Of a stretch of 64,000 bases of DNA, positions 7,905 through 19,998 are shown piece after piece. Each line of letters starts with the position of its first letter. Within the stretch, counting starts at the first letter, position 1. The translations under genes were made by a program, and so were the position numbers. The DNA lies in NCBI GenBank assembly GCA_902806355.1, contig CADCWI010000092.1:1-64000 (forward strand). Reading direction: 5' to 3'. The stretch comes from an uncultured Thermomicrobiales bacterium. GTDB lineage: Bacteria > Chloroflexota > Chloroflexia > Thermomicrobiales > UBA6265. The notes under the pieces are model-generated. The model saw only the letters and a program-made list of their open reading frames with translations. It was not told where the DNA came from and searched no databases.

Positions 7905-10199
7905 CTAATCCTGCGGCCGACGCGGGCCGCGATCGTCGAAGCGGCGTTCGCCAGCGGGTCGCGGACCACGTTCCTCGAAGCGACGCTCGCCCTCGGAGCG
8001 TGGTCCGCGGTCACCGCCCGGGCGTGGCCCGCGGGGTCGCTCCTGCTTCGGTTCCGGGAGCTCACCGGTGACCGCCGCCCGTCGCGAGAGGCTCACCTTT
8101 CCGTTCGGCGCTACCTCTGTCACCATGACTTCGATCTGGTCATTCAGGTTGACGACATCCTCGACCTTGTCGACGCGAACCGCCGGGTCATCGGACAATT
8201 CGGAGATGTGGACCAGGCCATCCTTGCCGGGGGCGAGTTCCACGAATGCGCCGTAAGGCATGATGCTCACGACCTTGCCGGTGAACTTCTGTCCACGATC
8301 GACCTTGAACTCCTGGGTGAGTGCTAGCACGCGCTGTTGGGCGGCCTGGGCACCGCCTGGCTCTGTCGACGCGATCGAGACCTTGCCACTATCGTCGATG
8401 TCGATCTTGGACTTGGTCTCTTCCTGGATCGCCCGAATCATCTTGCCGCCCGGCCCGATCACCGCACCGATCTTGTCGGAGCTGATCATGACCGTGATCA
8501 CTTGCGGCGCGAAGGCTGACTTTTCGGCGCGTGGCTGCGCGATCGTCTCGTTCATCCTGGCCAGGATGTGCTGTCGACCCTCGTTGGCCTGTTCCAGCGC
8601 CTGCCGCATGATCTCGATCGTGATGCCCTTGACCTTGATGTCCATCTGGATCGCGGTGACGCCGTTTTCCGTCCCCGCGACCTTGAAGTCCATGTCGCCG
8701 AGTGCGTCCTCGACCCCCTGAATATCGCTCAGCACCGCGAACGAGCCGTTCTCGCCGCCGGTGATGAGTCCCATCGCAATTCCCGCAACGTGGCTCTTGA
8801 GCCTGATCCCGGCGTCCATCAGCGCCAGCGAAGAACCGCAGACGCTGGCCATCGACGTCGATCCGTTCGAGCTCACGACCTCGGAGATGAGACGCATTGT
8901 GTAGTCCGAAAGATCTTCTTCCGGAATCACCATGAACAGCGCTCGCTCCGCGAGGTTGCCGTGGCCGATGTCTCGCCTGCTAGCCCCACGCAGCCGCCGT
9001 ACTTCTCCGACGCTGTACGGCGGGAAGTTGTAATGATGGATGTACCGCTTGCTGGTGGCGGGCGAGATCGAATCGAGCCGCTGCTCCTCGGACGTCGAGC
9101 CCAGCGTCACGGTTGTCAGCACCTGCGTCTGCCCGCGCGTGAAGATTGCCGAGCCATGAGCTCGCGGCAGATAGCCGACATCCGACCAGATCGGGCGAAT
9201 GTCCTTGGGCGAGCGACCGTCCGGACGAATGCCGTCTTCCAGAATGCCGTTGCGGACCTCGCTTTTCAGCAACGCCTCGTAGTAATCCTTGACTTCCGAC
9301 GCCCGGTAGCGTGGTTCCTGCCCGTCTTCAGCCGTCGTGAAGTGCGAGATCGCCGCCGTCTGCAGCTCGTCGGTTGCCTCAAGGCGAACCACCTTGTCGG
9401 TGTTGCGGACGGCCTCCCGAAGGCGATCGCCAAGGAACTCCGTCAAATCATCCCGGAGCTGCTGATTACCCGCCTTCGGGACGAACTCCCACTTCTCCTT
9501 GCCGGCCATCCGCTGAAGCTCGCGTTGCAGCTCAACGATGTCGGCGATGTTCTGGTGAGCGATACCGATCGCGCTGAGCATCTCGTCTTCGGAGACCTCG
9601 TGCGACTGTCCTTCTACCATCATGATCGCGTCATCGGTACCGGCAACGACCATGTCGAGCCGGCTCTGCTCCAGCTGGGCGAACGTCGGGTTGAGCACAG
9701 GCTCGCCGTCGATGAGCCCCATCCGGATTGCGCCGACCGGGCCATCCCATGGAATCGGCGACAGCGCCAGCGCGGCCGACGCCCCGATTACCGAGAGGAT
9801 GTCCGGATCGTTCTCCTGATCGGCCGAGAGCACCGTGGTCATGATCTGGACTTCGGCGCGGTATCCCCTTGGGAACAACGGCCGGATCGGCCGGTCGGTC
9901 AGGCGAGCGGCGAGAATGGCATTCTCTGTCGGTCGACCCTCCCGCTTCGGGAAACCGCCGGGGATCTTCCCGGCGGCAGACATCCGCTCCTCGTAATCCA
10001 CGGTGAGCGGGAAGAACGGGAGATCCTCCCGCGGCTCCCGGTCGCCGACGACCGTGCTCAAGACCATAGAGTCACCATACCGGACGACGACGGCGCCCAT
10101 CGCCTGCTCCGCCAATCTCCCGGTCTCGAGCGTCAGCGTCCGACCGTTGATTTCCAGTGATACCGATTTGATCCGTTCCTGTACTGCTTCCGGAATCAT
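7905..10199 (-). CDS. pnp: Polyribonucleotide nucleotidyltransferase (PNPase)
   Basis: 764-residue phosphorolytic 3'-5' exoribonuclease of the RNA degradosome. Two RNase PH domains (about 10-145 and 325-540) flank a helical region; a KH domain follows at 567-625 with IGPGGKMIR, then an S1 domain at 636-706 (FTGKVVSIMPYGAFVEL). Residues 716-764 form an Arg/Gly/Pro-rich tail with a near-repeat GERRF(E/D)(E/D)RGPR, an addition to the usual roughly 700-residue enzyme and probably an RNA- or protein-binding tail. The ATG at 10197-10199 follows GCGGAGG. It lies 314 bases downstream of rpsO on the same strand, the classical rpsO-pnp pairing. Confidence 0.97.
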   Translation of the reverse strand: MIPEAVQERIKSVSLEINGRTLTLETGRLAEQAMGAVVVRYGDSMVLSTVVGDREPREDLPFFPLTVDYEERMSAAGKIPGGFPKREGRPTENAILAARLTDRPIRPLFPRGYRAEVQIMTTVLSADQENDPDILSVIGASAALALSPIPWDGPVGAIRMGLIDGEPVLNPTFAQLEQSRLDMVVAGTDDAIMMVEGQSHEVSEDEMLSAIGIAHQNIADIVELQRELQRMAGKEKWEFVPKAGNQQLRDDLTEFLGDRLREAVRNTDKVVRLEATDELQTAAISHFTTAEDGQEPRYRASEVKDYYEALLKSEVRNGILEDGIRPDGRSPKDIRPIWSDVGYLPRAHGSAIFTRGQTQVLTTVTLGSTSEEQRLDSISPATSKRYIHHYNFPPYSVGEVRRLRGASRRDIGHGNLAERALFMVIPEEDLSDYTMRLISEVVSSNGSTSMASVCGSSLALMDAGIRLKSHVAGIAMGLITGGENGSFAVLSDIQGVEDALGDMDFKVAGTENGVTAIQMDIKVKGITIEIMRQALEQANEGRQHILARMNETIAQPRAEKSAFAPQVITVMISSDKIGAVIGPGGKMIRAIQEETKSKIDIDDSGKVSIASTEPGGAQAAQQRVLALTQEFKVDRGQKFTGKVVSIMPYGAFVELAPGKDGLVHISELSDDPAVRVDKVEDVVNLNDQIEVMVTEVAPNGKVSLSRRAAVTGELPEPKQERPRGPRPGGDRGPRSEGERRFEERGPRPAGERRFDDRGPRRPQD

Positions 10200-10420
10200 G
10201 AAAAACCTCCGCGAACCTGAATGTGACGTATGAGCGAGGTGTCGCGGAACTCTCGGTCCGCAACGCTCTTCGTTGATCCGGCGGGAGGAGGGACTGGAGC
10301 GAGTCGACGCATCCGATCGAGAAGCCTCGACTTGCTCCAATACCCCACCCCTGTCCGGGGAAAGCTAACGATGAGGTGATATCCCCTTTCGTTCCGCCGA
10401 CACTTTTGGTCCCGCAAAGA

Positions 10421-10452
10421 CAGCGCCCAGGATCGGCTGATCCTGGGCGCTG
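10421..10452 (-). terminator. Hairpin between rpsO and pnp
   Basis: A 14-bp perfect stem (10421-10434 with 10439-10452) with a 4-base loop, followed on the minus strand by TCTTTG. It is probably the rpsO attenuator/terminator, or an RNase III processing stem in the pnp leader as known from E. coli. The rest of the 314-base gap holds only the pnp leader. Confidence 0.6.
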
Positions 10453-10513
10453 GTCGGATGACATCGGCATGGCCTTGGTGAGCGGCACCAGATTGAGCGG
10501 ATAAGCTCAAAGC

Positions 10514-10783
10514 TTAGCGTCGGAGACCGTGGCGAGCGATCGTGGCGCGATAGCGCTCGATGTCATTGGAGCTCAGGTAGGCAAGCAATCGCCGACGCCG
10601 ACCCACCAGCTTCAGCAAACCCCGCCGGGAGTGATGATCCTGACGATGAGCTCGAAGGTGAGCCGTGAGGCCGTTGATGCGCTCCGTCAGCAACGCGATC
10701 TGAACTTCGGGAGAGCCCGTGTCCGTGTCATGTGCTCGGGTCGATGTAATGATCTCTTCTTTTTGTGCTCGTTGCAGCGCCAT
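10514..10783 (-). CDS. rpsO: 30S ribosomal protein S15
   Basis: 89 residues, the standard S15 length. S15 binds 16S rRNA early in assembly and helps form the platform. Visible family features are [19 protein letters not shown] (18-36), the [15 protein letters not shown] region and [10 protein letters not shown]. It sits upstream of pnp on the same strand. The roughly 100-base leader could hold an S15 autoregulatory structure, but I cannot prove a fold. Confidence 0.97.
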   Translation of the reverse strand: MALQRAQKEEIITSTRAHDTDTGSPEVQIALLTERINGLTAHLRAHRQDHHSRRGLLKLVGRRRRLLAYLSSNDIERYRATIARHGLRR

Positions 10784-10885
10784 CCCGGCGGAGCCTCCTC
10801 ATGCCTGCTTCAGGCGTTGATGGTCATCGTGTAACAGGTATTGAGCGACAAGGATCGCCTGAGGCGTCGGCGTCGAATCGGCGGA

Positions 10886-10891
10886 AGTATA
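10886..10891 (-). promoter_or_regulatory. Candidate -10 box for rpsO
   Basis: A perfect TATACT on the minus strand about 100 bases upstream of rpsO. No convincing -35 hexamer stands 16-18 bases further upstream, so this is tentative. Confidence 0.4.
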
Positions 10892-10937
10892 GCATGCGTG
10901 CCCGGATTCTCACCATTCATATGTAGTATGCGTGGGT

Positions 10938-10967
10938 TTGTCATCATATCAGCGCCGACAGTACCAT
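10938..10967 (+). promoter_or_regulatory. Candidate promoter for the MTA phosphorylase gene
   Basis: TTGTCA (10938-10943), an 18-base spacer and TACCAT (10962-10967) stand about 50 bases before the ATG at 11021. Moderate match only. Confidence 0.4.
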
Positions 10968-11020
10968 GCGATACGGGCATCGCATTCCATGGCAGACGAC
11001 TCCATACGAGGAATCAGGGC

Positions 11021-11869
11021 ATGAGCGTTTTGGGGATCATTGGCGGGAGCGGGCTCTATGACATGCCCGGCCTCGAGCACGTCGACGAAGTCATGCCCGA
11101 GACGCCCTTTGGTGCTCCCAGTGCACCGATCGTGACCGGCACGCTTGGCACCACGAAGCTCGCGTTCCTTGCCCGGCATGGCCGGGGGCACGTCCACTCC
11201 CCGACGAACGTTCCTTACCGTGCGAATATCGCCGCCCTTCGGAGCCTGGGTGTTCGCCAGGTCCTGAGCGTCAGCGCGGTCGGAAGTCTGCGAGAATCCC
11301 TTGCCCCTCGAAGTGCCGTGATTCCTGACCAGATCATCGACCGCACGACTTCCCGCGAGCGAACGTTCTTCGACGATGGTGTCGTGGCTCATGTTGGGAT
11401 GGCCGATCCGTTTTGTTCGTCCATGCGAGCGCACGTCCATGCGCAGGCCACAGCATCCACCTCTTACATAATCGCCGGGACGGGCACGTATCTCTGTATC
11501 GAGGGTCCCCAGTTCTCGACCAGGGCCGAATCCCGGCTCTTTCGTTCCTGGGGTGCGGATGTGATCGGAATGACAGCGATGCCCGAAGCTCGTCTCGCCC
11601 GGGAAGCGGGACTTTGCTACGCGATGCTCGCGATGGTCACCGATTATGATGTCTGGCACGAGTCGGAAGAGGATGTGACGGTGGAGGCGGTGCAGCGGGT
11701 GCTGCACGACAATGTCGACGTTGGGCGGTCCGTCGTTCGGCGCCTCGCGGCGACGGGTATTCCGGCATGCGAATCGGGATGCCGGCATGCGCTTGATCAT
11801 GCCATCATCACCGACGAGCGCACGTTCTCTGAAGAATCGCGGCGCCGGATCGCGCTGCTCACCGAGTAG
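11021..11869 (+). CDS. mtnP: S-methyl-5'-thioadenosine phosphorylase / purine nucleoside phosphorylase family
   Basis: 282-residue cytosolic phosphorylase that cleaves methylthioadenosine (or a related purine nucleoside) with phosphate, feeding methionine and purine salvage. Features: GIIGGSGLYDMPGL (5-18), RHGRGHVHSPTNVPYRANI, SAVGSLRESLAP, then CIEGPQFSTRAESRLFR and GMTAMPEARLARE, and the purine-site MVTDYDVWHE. The start ATG at 11021 follows GAGGAATCAGGG; longer in-frame extensions lack a site and conservation. Methylthioinosine specificity is possible. It is the first of a plus-strand run ahead of the FtsW/RodA and PBP genes, with no evident functional link to them. Confidence 0.9.
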   Translation: MSVLGIIGGSGLYDMPGLEHVDEVMPETPFGAPSAPIVTGTLGTTKLAFLARHGRGHVHSPTNVPYRANIAALRSLGVRQVLSVSAVGSLRESLAPRSAVIPDQIIDRTTSRERTFFDDGVVAHVGMADPFCSSMRAHVHAQATASTSYIIAGTGTYLCIEGPQFSTRAESRLFRSWGADVIGMTAMPEARLAREAGLCYAMLAMVTDYDVWHESEEDVTVEAVQRVLHDNVDVGRSVVRRLAATGIPACESGCRHALDHAIITDERTFSEESRRRIALLTE

Positions 11870-11892
11870 CCCCCTGGATCGGTGCTTCCACG

Positions 11893-13215
11893 ATGCGTTC
11901 ACGGTATCGCCCCACGTTTCGCCTGACCGAATTCAACCTGCTTGTTCCCCCCGTGCTCCTGGCCGTACTGGGAATGCTGATGATCTTCCTCGTTCCAACG
12001 GGGCGGGTGGAATGGTCATGGGGTGACATCTGGGTCAGCCTGGCGTTTGCGGCAATCGTCATCGGTATCAGCGTCACCTTCGGCATCCGCGGATTTCGAG
12101 GCGATCAGGTGGTGCTACCTCTCACCGCCGCCCTCTCCGTCATCGGCCTGCTGATGATTCAGCGCCTGCACCCCGACCTGGCGGCGATTGATCCTGGATA
12201 CGCGATGCTGGCTCAGCGGCAGTTCCTCTATCTCGCCGCCGGTCTTGCCGTGCTTTGGCTGATCGTCGTGCTGGCGGGGCCGTTCAGGGTCATGGAATGG
12301 TTGCCCAAGTACAAATACACGTGGCTTGTCGTAAGTCTCGCCTTGCAGGCAGCCACGTACTTCATCGGGTCAGGTGTGGGTGATGGCGCAAAGCTTTGGA
12401 TCAACGTCGGTCCGATCCAGATTCAGCCCTCGGAAATCGTCAAGATCACGCTGGTGATCTTCCTCGCCGCCTATCTGGATGACAAACGGGACTTGCTCGG
12501 TTCCAGCTGGCACGTCGGACCGGTCGCGCTCCCACCGATCCCCTACTTGCTGCCGATGGGACTGATGTGGGCGGCCTCCCTGATGACACTCGTGGTCCTC
12601 AGCGATCTCGGCGCGGCGCTGCTGTTCTTCGGGGTGTTCCTGACCATGCTGTACGTTGCCAGCGGTCGGATGGTGTACGTTGTCATCGGCTTGGTCACCT
12701 TTGCGGCTGCATGCTTCGCTGCCTGGAAAGCTTTCTCCCGGGTCGAGGTCCGGGTCCAGAACTGGCTCAATCCCTGGGCCGACCCATTCGACCTCGGGTA
12801 CCAGCAGGTACAGTCGGATTACGCGCTCTCAAGTGGAGGCCTGCTCGGAACGGGCTTCGCGCAGGGCCAGCCCTGGAACATCCCGGCGGTCCACACGGAT
12901 TACATCCTTTCGGCGATCGGCGAAGAGTTGGGATTGCTTGGGACGCTCGCCGTCCTCACCCTCTTCTTCCTGCTGGCGATGCGCGGCTTCCTGATCGCGA
13001 TCCGGGCGCGTGACGGATTCGTTCAGCTCATGGCCGCGGGACTTTCAACGATCCTCGCCGTGCAGACGATCATCATCATCGGCGGTGTGATCCGGCTTAT
13101 CCCGCTCACCGGGATCACCTTGCCGTTCATCTCGTACGGTGGGAGCTCTTTGTTGAGCAACTTCGCGATCGTGGGTCTGCTCCTTCACCTGTCCAGCCTC
13201 CCGCGACACGCCTGA
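11893..13215 (+). CDS. FtsW/RodA/SpoVE-family peptidoglycan polymerase (SEDS)
   Basis: 440-residue multi-spanning membrane glycosyltransferase of the SEDS family, which polymerises lipid II with a partner class B PBP. About ten hydrophobic segments are visible. Family motifs include GDGAKLWINVGPIQIQPSE, in the region of the conserved functional loop, and near the C-terminus GVIRLIPLTGITLPFISYGG followed by SLLSN. It starts 24 bases after the MTA phosphorylase stop, and the PBP gene follows within 30 bases, so the two form a polymerase-transpeptidase pair. FtsW (division) and RodA (elongation) cannot be separated with confidence by eye; the adjacent PBP without PASTA domains resembles the actinobacterial RodA-PbpA pair. 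Confidence 0.93.
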   Translation: MRSRYRPTFRLTEFNLLVPPVLLAVLGMLMIFLVPTGRVEWSWGDIWVSLAFAAIVIGISVTFGIRGFRGDQVVLPLTAALSVIGLLMIQRLHPDLAAIDPGYAMLAQRQFLYLAAGLAVLWLIVVLAGPFRVMEWLPKYKYTWLVVSLALQAATYFIGSGVGDGAKLWINVGPIQIQPSEIVKITLVIFLAAYLDDKRDLLGSSWHVGPVALPPIPYLLPMGLMWAASLMTLVVLSDLGAALLFFGVFLTMLYVASGRMVYVVIGLVTFAAACFAAWKAFSRVEVRVQNWLNPWADPFDLGYQQVQSDYALSSGGLLGTGFAQGQPWNIPAVHTDYILSAIGEELGLLGTLAVLTLFFLLAMRGFLIAIRARDGFVQLMAAGLSTILAVQTIIIIGGVIRLIPLTGITLPFISYGGSSLLSNFAIVGLLLHLSSLPRHA

Positions 13216-13242
13216 ACCTGTTCCACGTCTGGAGTGATTCCG

Positions 13243-14901
13243 TTGCGCACGATTCTTTCCGGCCTCAGCGCGACAGCGGCCTTCGCCCTCATCGCGGTCG
13301 GTCTCGTTCTTCGAGGGGAGATATCCGATCGGCGCTGGCTCGCGGTGCTCGCGGTCTCCTGGCTTCTCCTTCTCATTGCGTCCCGGATCCCTCTCGCCCG
13401 CAGCATGCCGGCATTCAATCGTTCCCTGATCCGTACCGCGCTCGTGCTCGCGACCGTGTTCATCGTGATCAGCGCGCAGCTCGTCCGCATCCAGGTGGTC
13501 CGCTCGGACGACACGTACTACCGTACGGCCCAGGCGTCAAACGGGGAGATCATTGGCAATCCACGCATCGGCAACGCCGAGCTGGCGGTGGACCGCGGAG
13601 ACATCGTCGATCGTAACGGCGCGGTGATCGCTCAGTCCGAGCGGAGTGGAGATGTATACGTCCGCACCTATCCCGATCCCTCCACGGCGTACGTTGCCGG
13701 TTACTATTCACCGCTTCTATTTGGTGCGAGCGGCATCGAAGCCGCCGCCAGCGCGCAGTTGACCGGGCAACGGGGCAACAATCCGATCGCGCGCTCGGTC
13801 AACAACCTGCTGAACCGCCCGCAGCAAGGCATGACCGTCGGACTGACGATCGATGCCGAGCTCCAGGCGAACGCCCAGGCGATGCTTGGCGATAACCGTG
13901 GTTCGGTCGTGGTGATGGAGGTGAATACGGGCGCGGTGATGGTCCTTGCCAGCTCGCCCGCCTATGATCCCAACCAGTTGTTCACAGCGTCGGGTGGGGA
14001 AAACGAGGCGGCGACAGCCTACTGGGAGCAGCTTGGAGCGTCCCCCGACGCCCCGCTCGTTCAGCGCTCGACGCAGGGTCGCTATACTCCGGGTTCGACC
14101 TTCAAGACCGTTACCGCGGCAATCGGGATCGAAGCCGGGTACATCGAGCCCGACGATCTCTATGAGGACAATGGCGAGATCACGATCGACGGCCGCGTCC
14201 TCGTCGAGAACAATCGGCCCGATGAATCGCGTGACCAGTGGACTGTGTCCGAAGGTCTGGCCTGGTCGCTGAACGTGGTGTTTGCCCAGATGGGACTCGA
14301 GATCGGGGCGACGGATTTTTGGGAGTACTCACGGAACTTCGGCTTCGGGACATCAATCCCGTTCGACCTCCCTGTCGCCCAGAGCCAGATCGCCGGCTCG
14401 CGGGAGTTTCTTTCGGACAACAACGCGCTCGCAGATACCGCATTCGGACAGGGCGAGCTGCTTGCCTCGCCACTGCACATGGCGATGATCACCTCGATGT
14501 ATGTCAATGGTGGGCAGATGGCCCAGCCATATTTGATCGACAGGATGATCGATCAGGACGGTGATGTCGTGAGTCGAACCCAGCCACAGGTCTGGCGGCG
14601 GGCCGTGTCGGCCGAGACCGCGTCGGCCGTCGAGACGATGATGGTGGGGGCGGTTACCAACGGCTCGGTCAGCGGAGCGGCGACCGAAGATTACCGGATC
14701 GGCGGGAAGACCGGAACGGCCGAAACGGGAAGCGGATCAGCGCACTCCTGGTTCATCGGTTTCATCGGCGATGACGAGCCACGCTACGCCGTCGCCGTGG
14801 TCCTCGAAGAGGGCGGCGGCGAACTGTCGGACGCCGTCGCGATTGGTCGTGACATGCTCGTCGCAACGATGGAGTCGAGTAGTGAGACCACTCCCCGCTG
14901 A
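13243..14901 (+). CDS. Class B penicillin-binding protein (PbpA/FtsI type transpeptidase)
   Basis: 552-residue bitopic transpeptidase that cross-links peptidoglycan outside the membrane. Two hydrophobic segments occupy about 5-50, another is at 62-80, then the pedestal domain with VDRGDIVDRNG. The catalytic motifs are complete: STFK with Ser285/Lys288, SLN at 342-344, and KTGT at 489-492. I prefer the TTG at 13243, which has GGAG 8 bases upstream; a GTG at 13234 overlaps that site and would add three residues. It lies directly after the FtsW/RodA-family gene, its probable glycosyltransferase partner. No PASTA repeats are seen. Confidence 0.93.
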   Translation: MRTILSGLSATAAFALIAVGLVLRGEISDRRWLAVLAVSWLLLLIASRIPLARSMPAFNRSLIRTALVLATVFIVISAQLVRIQVVRSDDTYYRTAQASNGEIIGNPRIGNAELAVDRGDIVDRNGAVIAQSERSGDVYVRTYPDPSTAYVAGYYSPLLFGASGIEAAASAQLTGQRGNNPIARSVNNLLNRPQQGMTVGLTIDAELQANAQAMLGDNRGSVVVMEVNTGAVMVLASSPAYDPNQLFTASGGENEAATAYWEQLGASPDAPLVQRSTQGRYTPGSTFKTVTAAIGIEAGYIEPDDLYEDNGEITIDGRVLVENNRPDESRDQWTVSEGLAWSLNVVFAQMGLEIGATDFWEYSRNFGFGTSIPFDLPVAQSQIAGSREFLSDNNALADTAFGQGELLASPLHMAMITSMYVNGGQMAQPYLIDRMIDQDGDVVSRTQPQVWRRAVSAETASAVETMMVGAVTNGSVSGAATEDYRIGGKTGTAETGSGSAHSWFIGFIGDDEPRYAVAVVLEEGGGELSDAVAIGRDMLVATMESSSETTPR

Positions 14902-14992
14902 TGACGACGAGGGCACACATTCGGGCATACGTACGCGCCGGGAAGCCAACCGATTTCATGGGAAAAATCGGCCAAATCTGGTAAAATAAGGT

Positions 14993-15390
14993 ATGGCTCG
15001 TGACATACACCGATTGGCGAAAAAGGCCCGCCGCCTGCGCATTCATCACTCGGTGTCGCGTGTCATTGCCGGGCTCCCGCCCGAAGTACAGGCCTTCCTC
15101 GACAACGTGGCAATCATCATCGAAGAGGAGCCTTCGTCTGACCACCGGGAGGACGCGGAACTCGGGCATGATGACGAACTCTTCGGTCTGTACCAAGGTG
15201 TTCCCCGAACGGAACGAAACTCTGCCTACTCGATGGTGACCCCGGACCGGATCACGATTTTCGCGGGTCCGCTCGAACGGGCGTACTCTACTCGGCGTGA
15301 ATTCGAGGAGCAGATTCGGGTAACCGTGTTGCACGAGGTCGGGCATCACTTGGGATACGACGAAGCAGGTCTGGAATCGTTAGGGTTGAC

Positions 15391-15394
<4 letters not shown>
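14993..15394 (+). CDS. Zincin-like metallopeptidase (DUF1025 type)
   Basis: 133-residue small protein ending in a thermolysin-like zinc motif HEVGHHLGYDE (114-124), with His114, Glu115, His118 and a following acidic residue as expected for the third ligand area. The context L-F-G-L-Y-x-G-V-P (64-71) and R-I-T-I-F-x-G-P-L-E (86-95) is typical of the possible-metallopeptidase family PF06262. No signal peptide is visible, so it probably acts in the cytoplasm; substrate unknown. The stop overlaps the next gene by 4 bases (ATGA), so translation of the membrane protein is coupled to it. A short AAGG stands just before the ATG. Confidence 0.85.
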
Positions 15395-18436
<3,042 letters not shown>

Positions 18437-18489
18437 AGCGGCGTGTCGTCCGCACGACGCATACATGGGGCGCTCGACGGAGAACGTGC

Positions 18490-19488
18490 ATGGTGACGCG
18501 GGTCGCGATAGACGCAATGGGAGGCGATCACGGTCCTGACGTAATCGTCCAGGGGGCGTTGGCTGGAGCCCGTCGGTTTGACGCTTCTCTCCTCCTGGTG
18601 GGCACTCCATCCGAGATAGCGACATCGATGAATCGTCACGGCTCTACAGGTGTCCATGTCGAGATCATAGAAGCCACCGACGTGATCGCGATGGATGAAC
18701 ATCCGGCCCAGGCGGTCCGGCGGAAGCCGGAGAGCAGTATCAACGTCGCCACGCGTCTGGTACGGGACGGTCGCGCCGATGCGGTGGTGTCCGCCGGGAA
18801 CAGTGGTGCGGTCATGGCGGGATCGCTGATGCTTCTTGGCAGGATCAAGGGAGTCGAACGCCCGGCGATCGCGTCGTACCTGCCCACGGCTTCGAGCAAC
18901 ACACTGCTTCTCGACCTGGGTGCCGTCACGGACCCCAAGCCGTCGGTCATCGTTCAGTTCGCGGTTATGGGTCAGGTCTATGCCGAACGCATCCTCAACG
19001 TCCAGAATCCCACGATCGGCCTCCTGAGCAACGGGGAGGAGCCGTCGAAAGGCAATGCCCTTGTGCAGGCCGTCCACCCCCTTCTGACCGCTGCCCACGA
19101 TCTGAACTTCGTCGGTAACATCGAGGGCAAGGATCTCGTGATGGGAACCGTCGACATCGTCGTCACCGATGGCTTCACCGGCAATGTTGCCCTCAAGACC
19201 GCGGAAGGTGTCGCCACCATGCTCGTCGATGTCCTGCGAGCGGAGATCACCGCTACCATTCCCCGCAAGCTGGGAGGGCTCCTGCTCAGACCTGCGTTTC
19301 GCGCCCTGCGTTCCAAGCTCGACTACGCAGAAATTGGAGGGGCACCGCTCCTCGGCGTTGATGGCGCGGTCATCATTTCCCATGGCCGCTCTTCACCAAA
19401 GGCCATCGAAAACGCGGTCGGCGTAGCGGTCCGGACCGCGAGCCAGGACCTGGGGGGCGCGATCGCCAAGCGATTCACGACGGTCTGA
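18490..19488 (+). CDS. plsX: Phosphate acyltransferase PlsX
   Basis: 332-residue peripheral membrane enzyme that converts acyl-ACP to acyl-phosphate for phospholipid synthesis (PlsX/PlsY pathway). Features: N-terminal VAIDAMGGDHGPD (5-17), SAGNSGAVMAGSLMLLGRI, RPAIASYLPT, GLLSNGEEPSKGN, FVGNIEGKDLV, DIVVTDGFTGNVALK, and C-terminal YAEIGGAPLLGVDG and ISHGRSSPKAIENAV. The usual rpmF/fabH neighbours are absent. The ATG at 18490 follows GGAGAACG. The gene ends in a strong hairpin shared with the convergent HU gene. Confidence 0.96.
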   Translation: MVTRVAIDAMGGDHGPDVIVQGALAGARRFDASLLLVGTPSEIATSMNRHGSTGVHVEIIEATDVIAMDEHPAQAVRRKPESSINVATRLVRDGRADAVVSAGNSGAVMAGSLMLLGRIKGVERPAIASYLPTASSNTLLLDLGAVTDPKPSVIVQFAVMGQVYAERILNVQNPTIGLLSNGEEPSKGNALVQAVHPLLTAAHDLNFVGNIEGKDLVMGTVDIVVTDGFTGNVALKTAEGVATMLVDVLRAEITATIPRKLGGLLLRPAFRALRSKLDYAEIGGAPLLGVDGAVIISHGRSSPKAIENAVGVAVRTASQDLGGAIAKRFTTV

Positions 19489-19533
19489 AAGCGCTTTCGA
19501 GGTCGCGCCGAAACAGCGCAAAACGATATGGAT

Positions 19534-19578
19534 GAGCAACAAGCCGGCTCGGGTGTGACCCGAGCCGGCTTGTTGCTC
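19534..19578. terminator. Bidirectional terminator hairpin, plsX / HU
   Basis: A 20-bp perfect stem (19534-19553 with 19559-19578) with a 5-base loop, followed on the plus strand by TTTGG. It lies between two convergent genes and can serve both, although the T runs are short. Confidence 0.75.
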
Positions 19579-19595
19579 TTTGGATAACGTTGATA

Positions 19596-19868
19596 CTATT
19601 CGACCGCGCGCTTCAATTGCGTGCCAGGCCGAAAGACCGGACTCTTCCGAGCCGCGATGGTCATCGGTTCGCCGGTCTGCGGATTGCGTCCCTGCCGGGA
19701 CGACCGCTCCACGACCTTGAAGGAGCCGAATCCACTGATCGTCACCTCGTCACCTTTGGCGAGGGCATCCTCTATCGCGGAAAATACCGCATTGACGGCG
19801 TTTCCACTTGCCGATTCGCTTTGACCCGACTCCTCGGCCACGACTCGTACCAGATCCTGCTTGCGCAC
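19596..19868 (-). CDS. hup: HU family DNA-binding protein
   Basis: 90-residue nucleoid protein that bends DNA as a dimer. Typical features: start RKQDLVRVVAEESG, the core VTISGFGSFKVVER, the DNA-binding arm RQGRNPQTGEPMTI, and end FRPGTQLKRAV. I chose GTG at 19866-19868, since GGAGGAG lies about 7 bases upstream; this gives exactly the 90-residue family length. A longer reading from ATG at 19883 would place that site inside the coding region. Monocistronic, convergent with plsX. Confidence 0.95.
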   Translation of the reverse strand: MRKQDLVRVVAEESGQSESASGNAVNAVFSAIEDALAKGDEVTISGFGSFKVVERSSRQGRNPQTGEPMTIAARKSPVFRPGTQLKRAVE

Positions 19869-19998
19869 GCTTTTCTCCTCCATGAATGACGCTTTGGCAA
19901 CCGGAGCATATCACCTGCGATCCAACCCACGGACACTGCTTCCATAGCGTGGATACATCCCGCAATGGTGATCCAGTCAGACTACAGTATCGTGATAA

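Noticed and set aside
8568..10160. 530-codon open frame on the plus strand
   Set aside because: Antisense to pnp, with the same shadow composition and no ribosome binding site.
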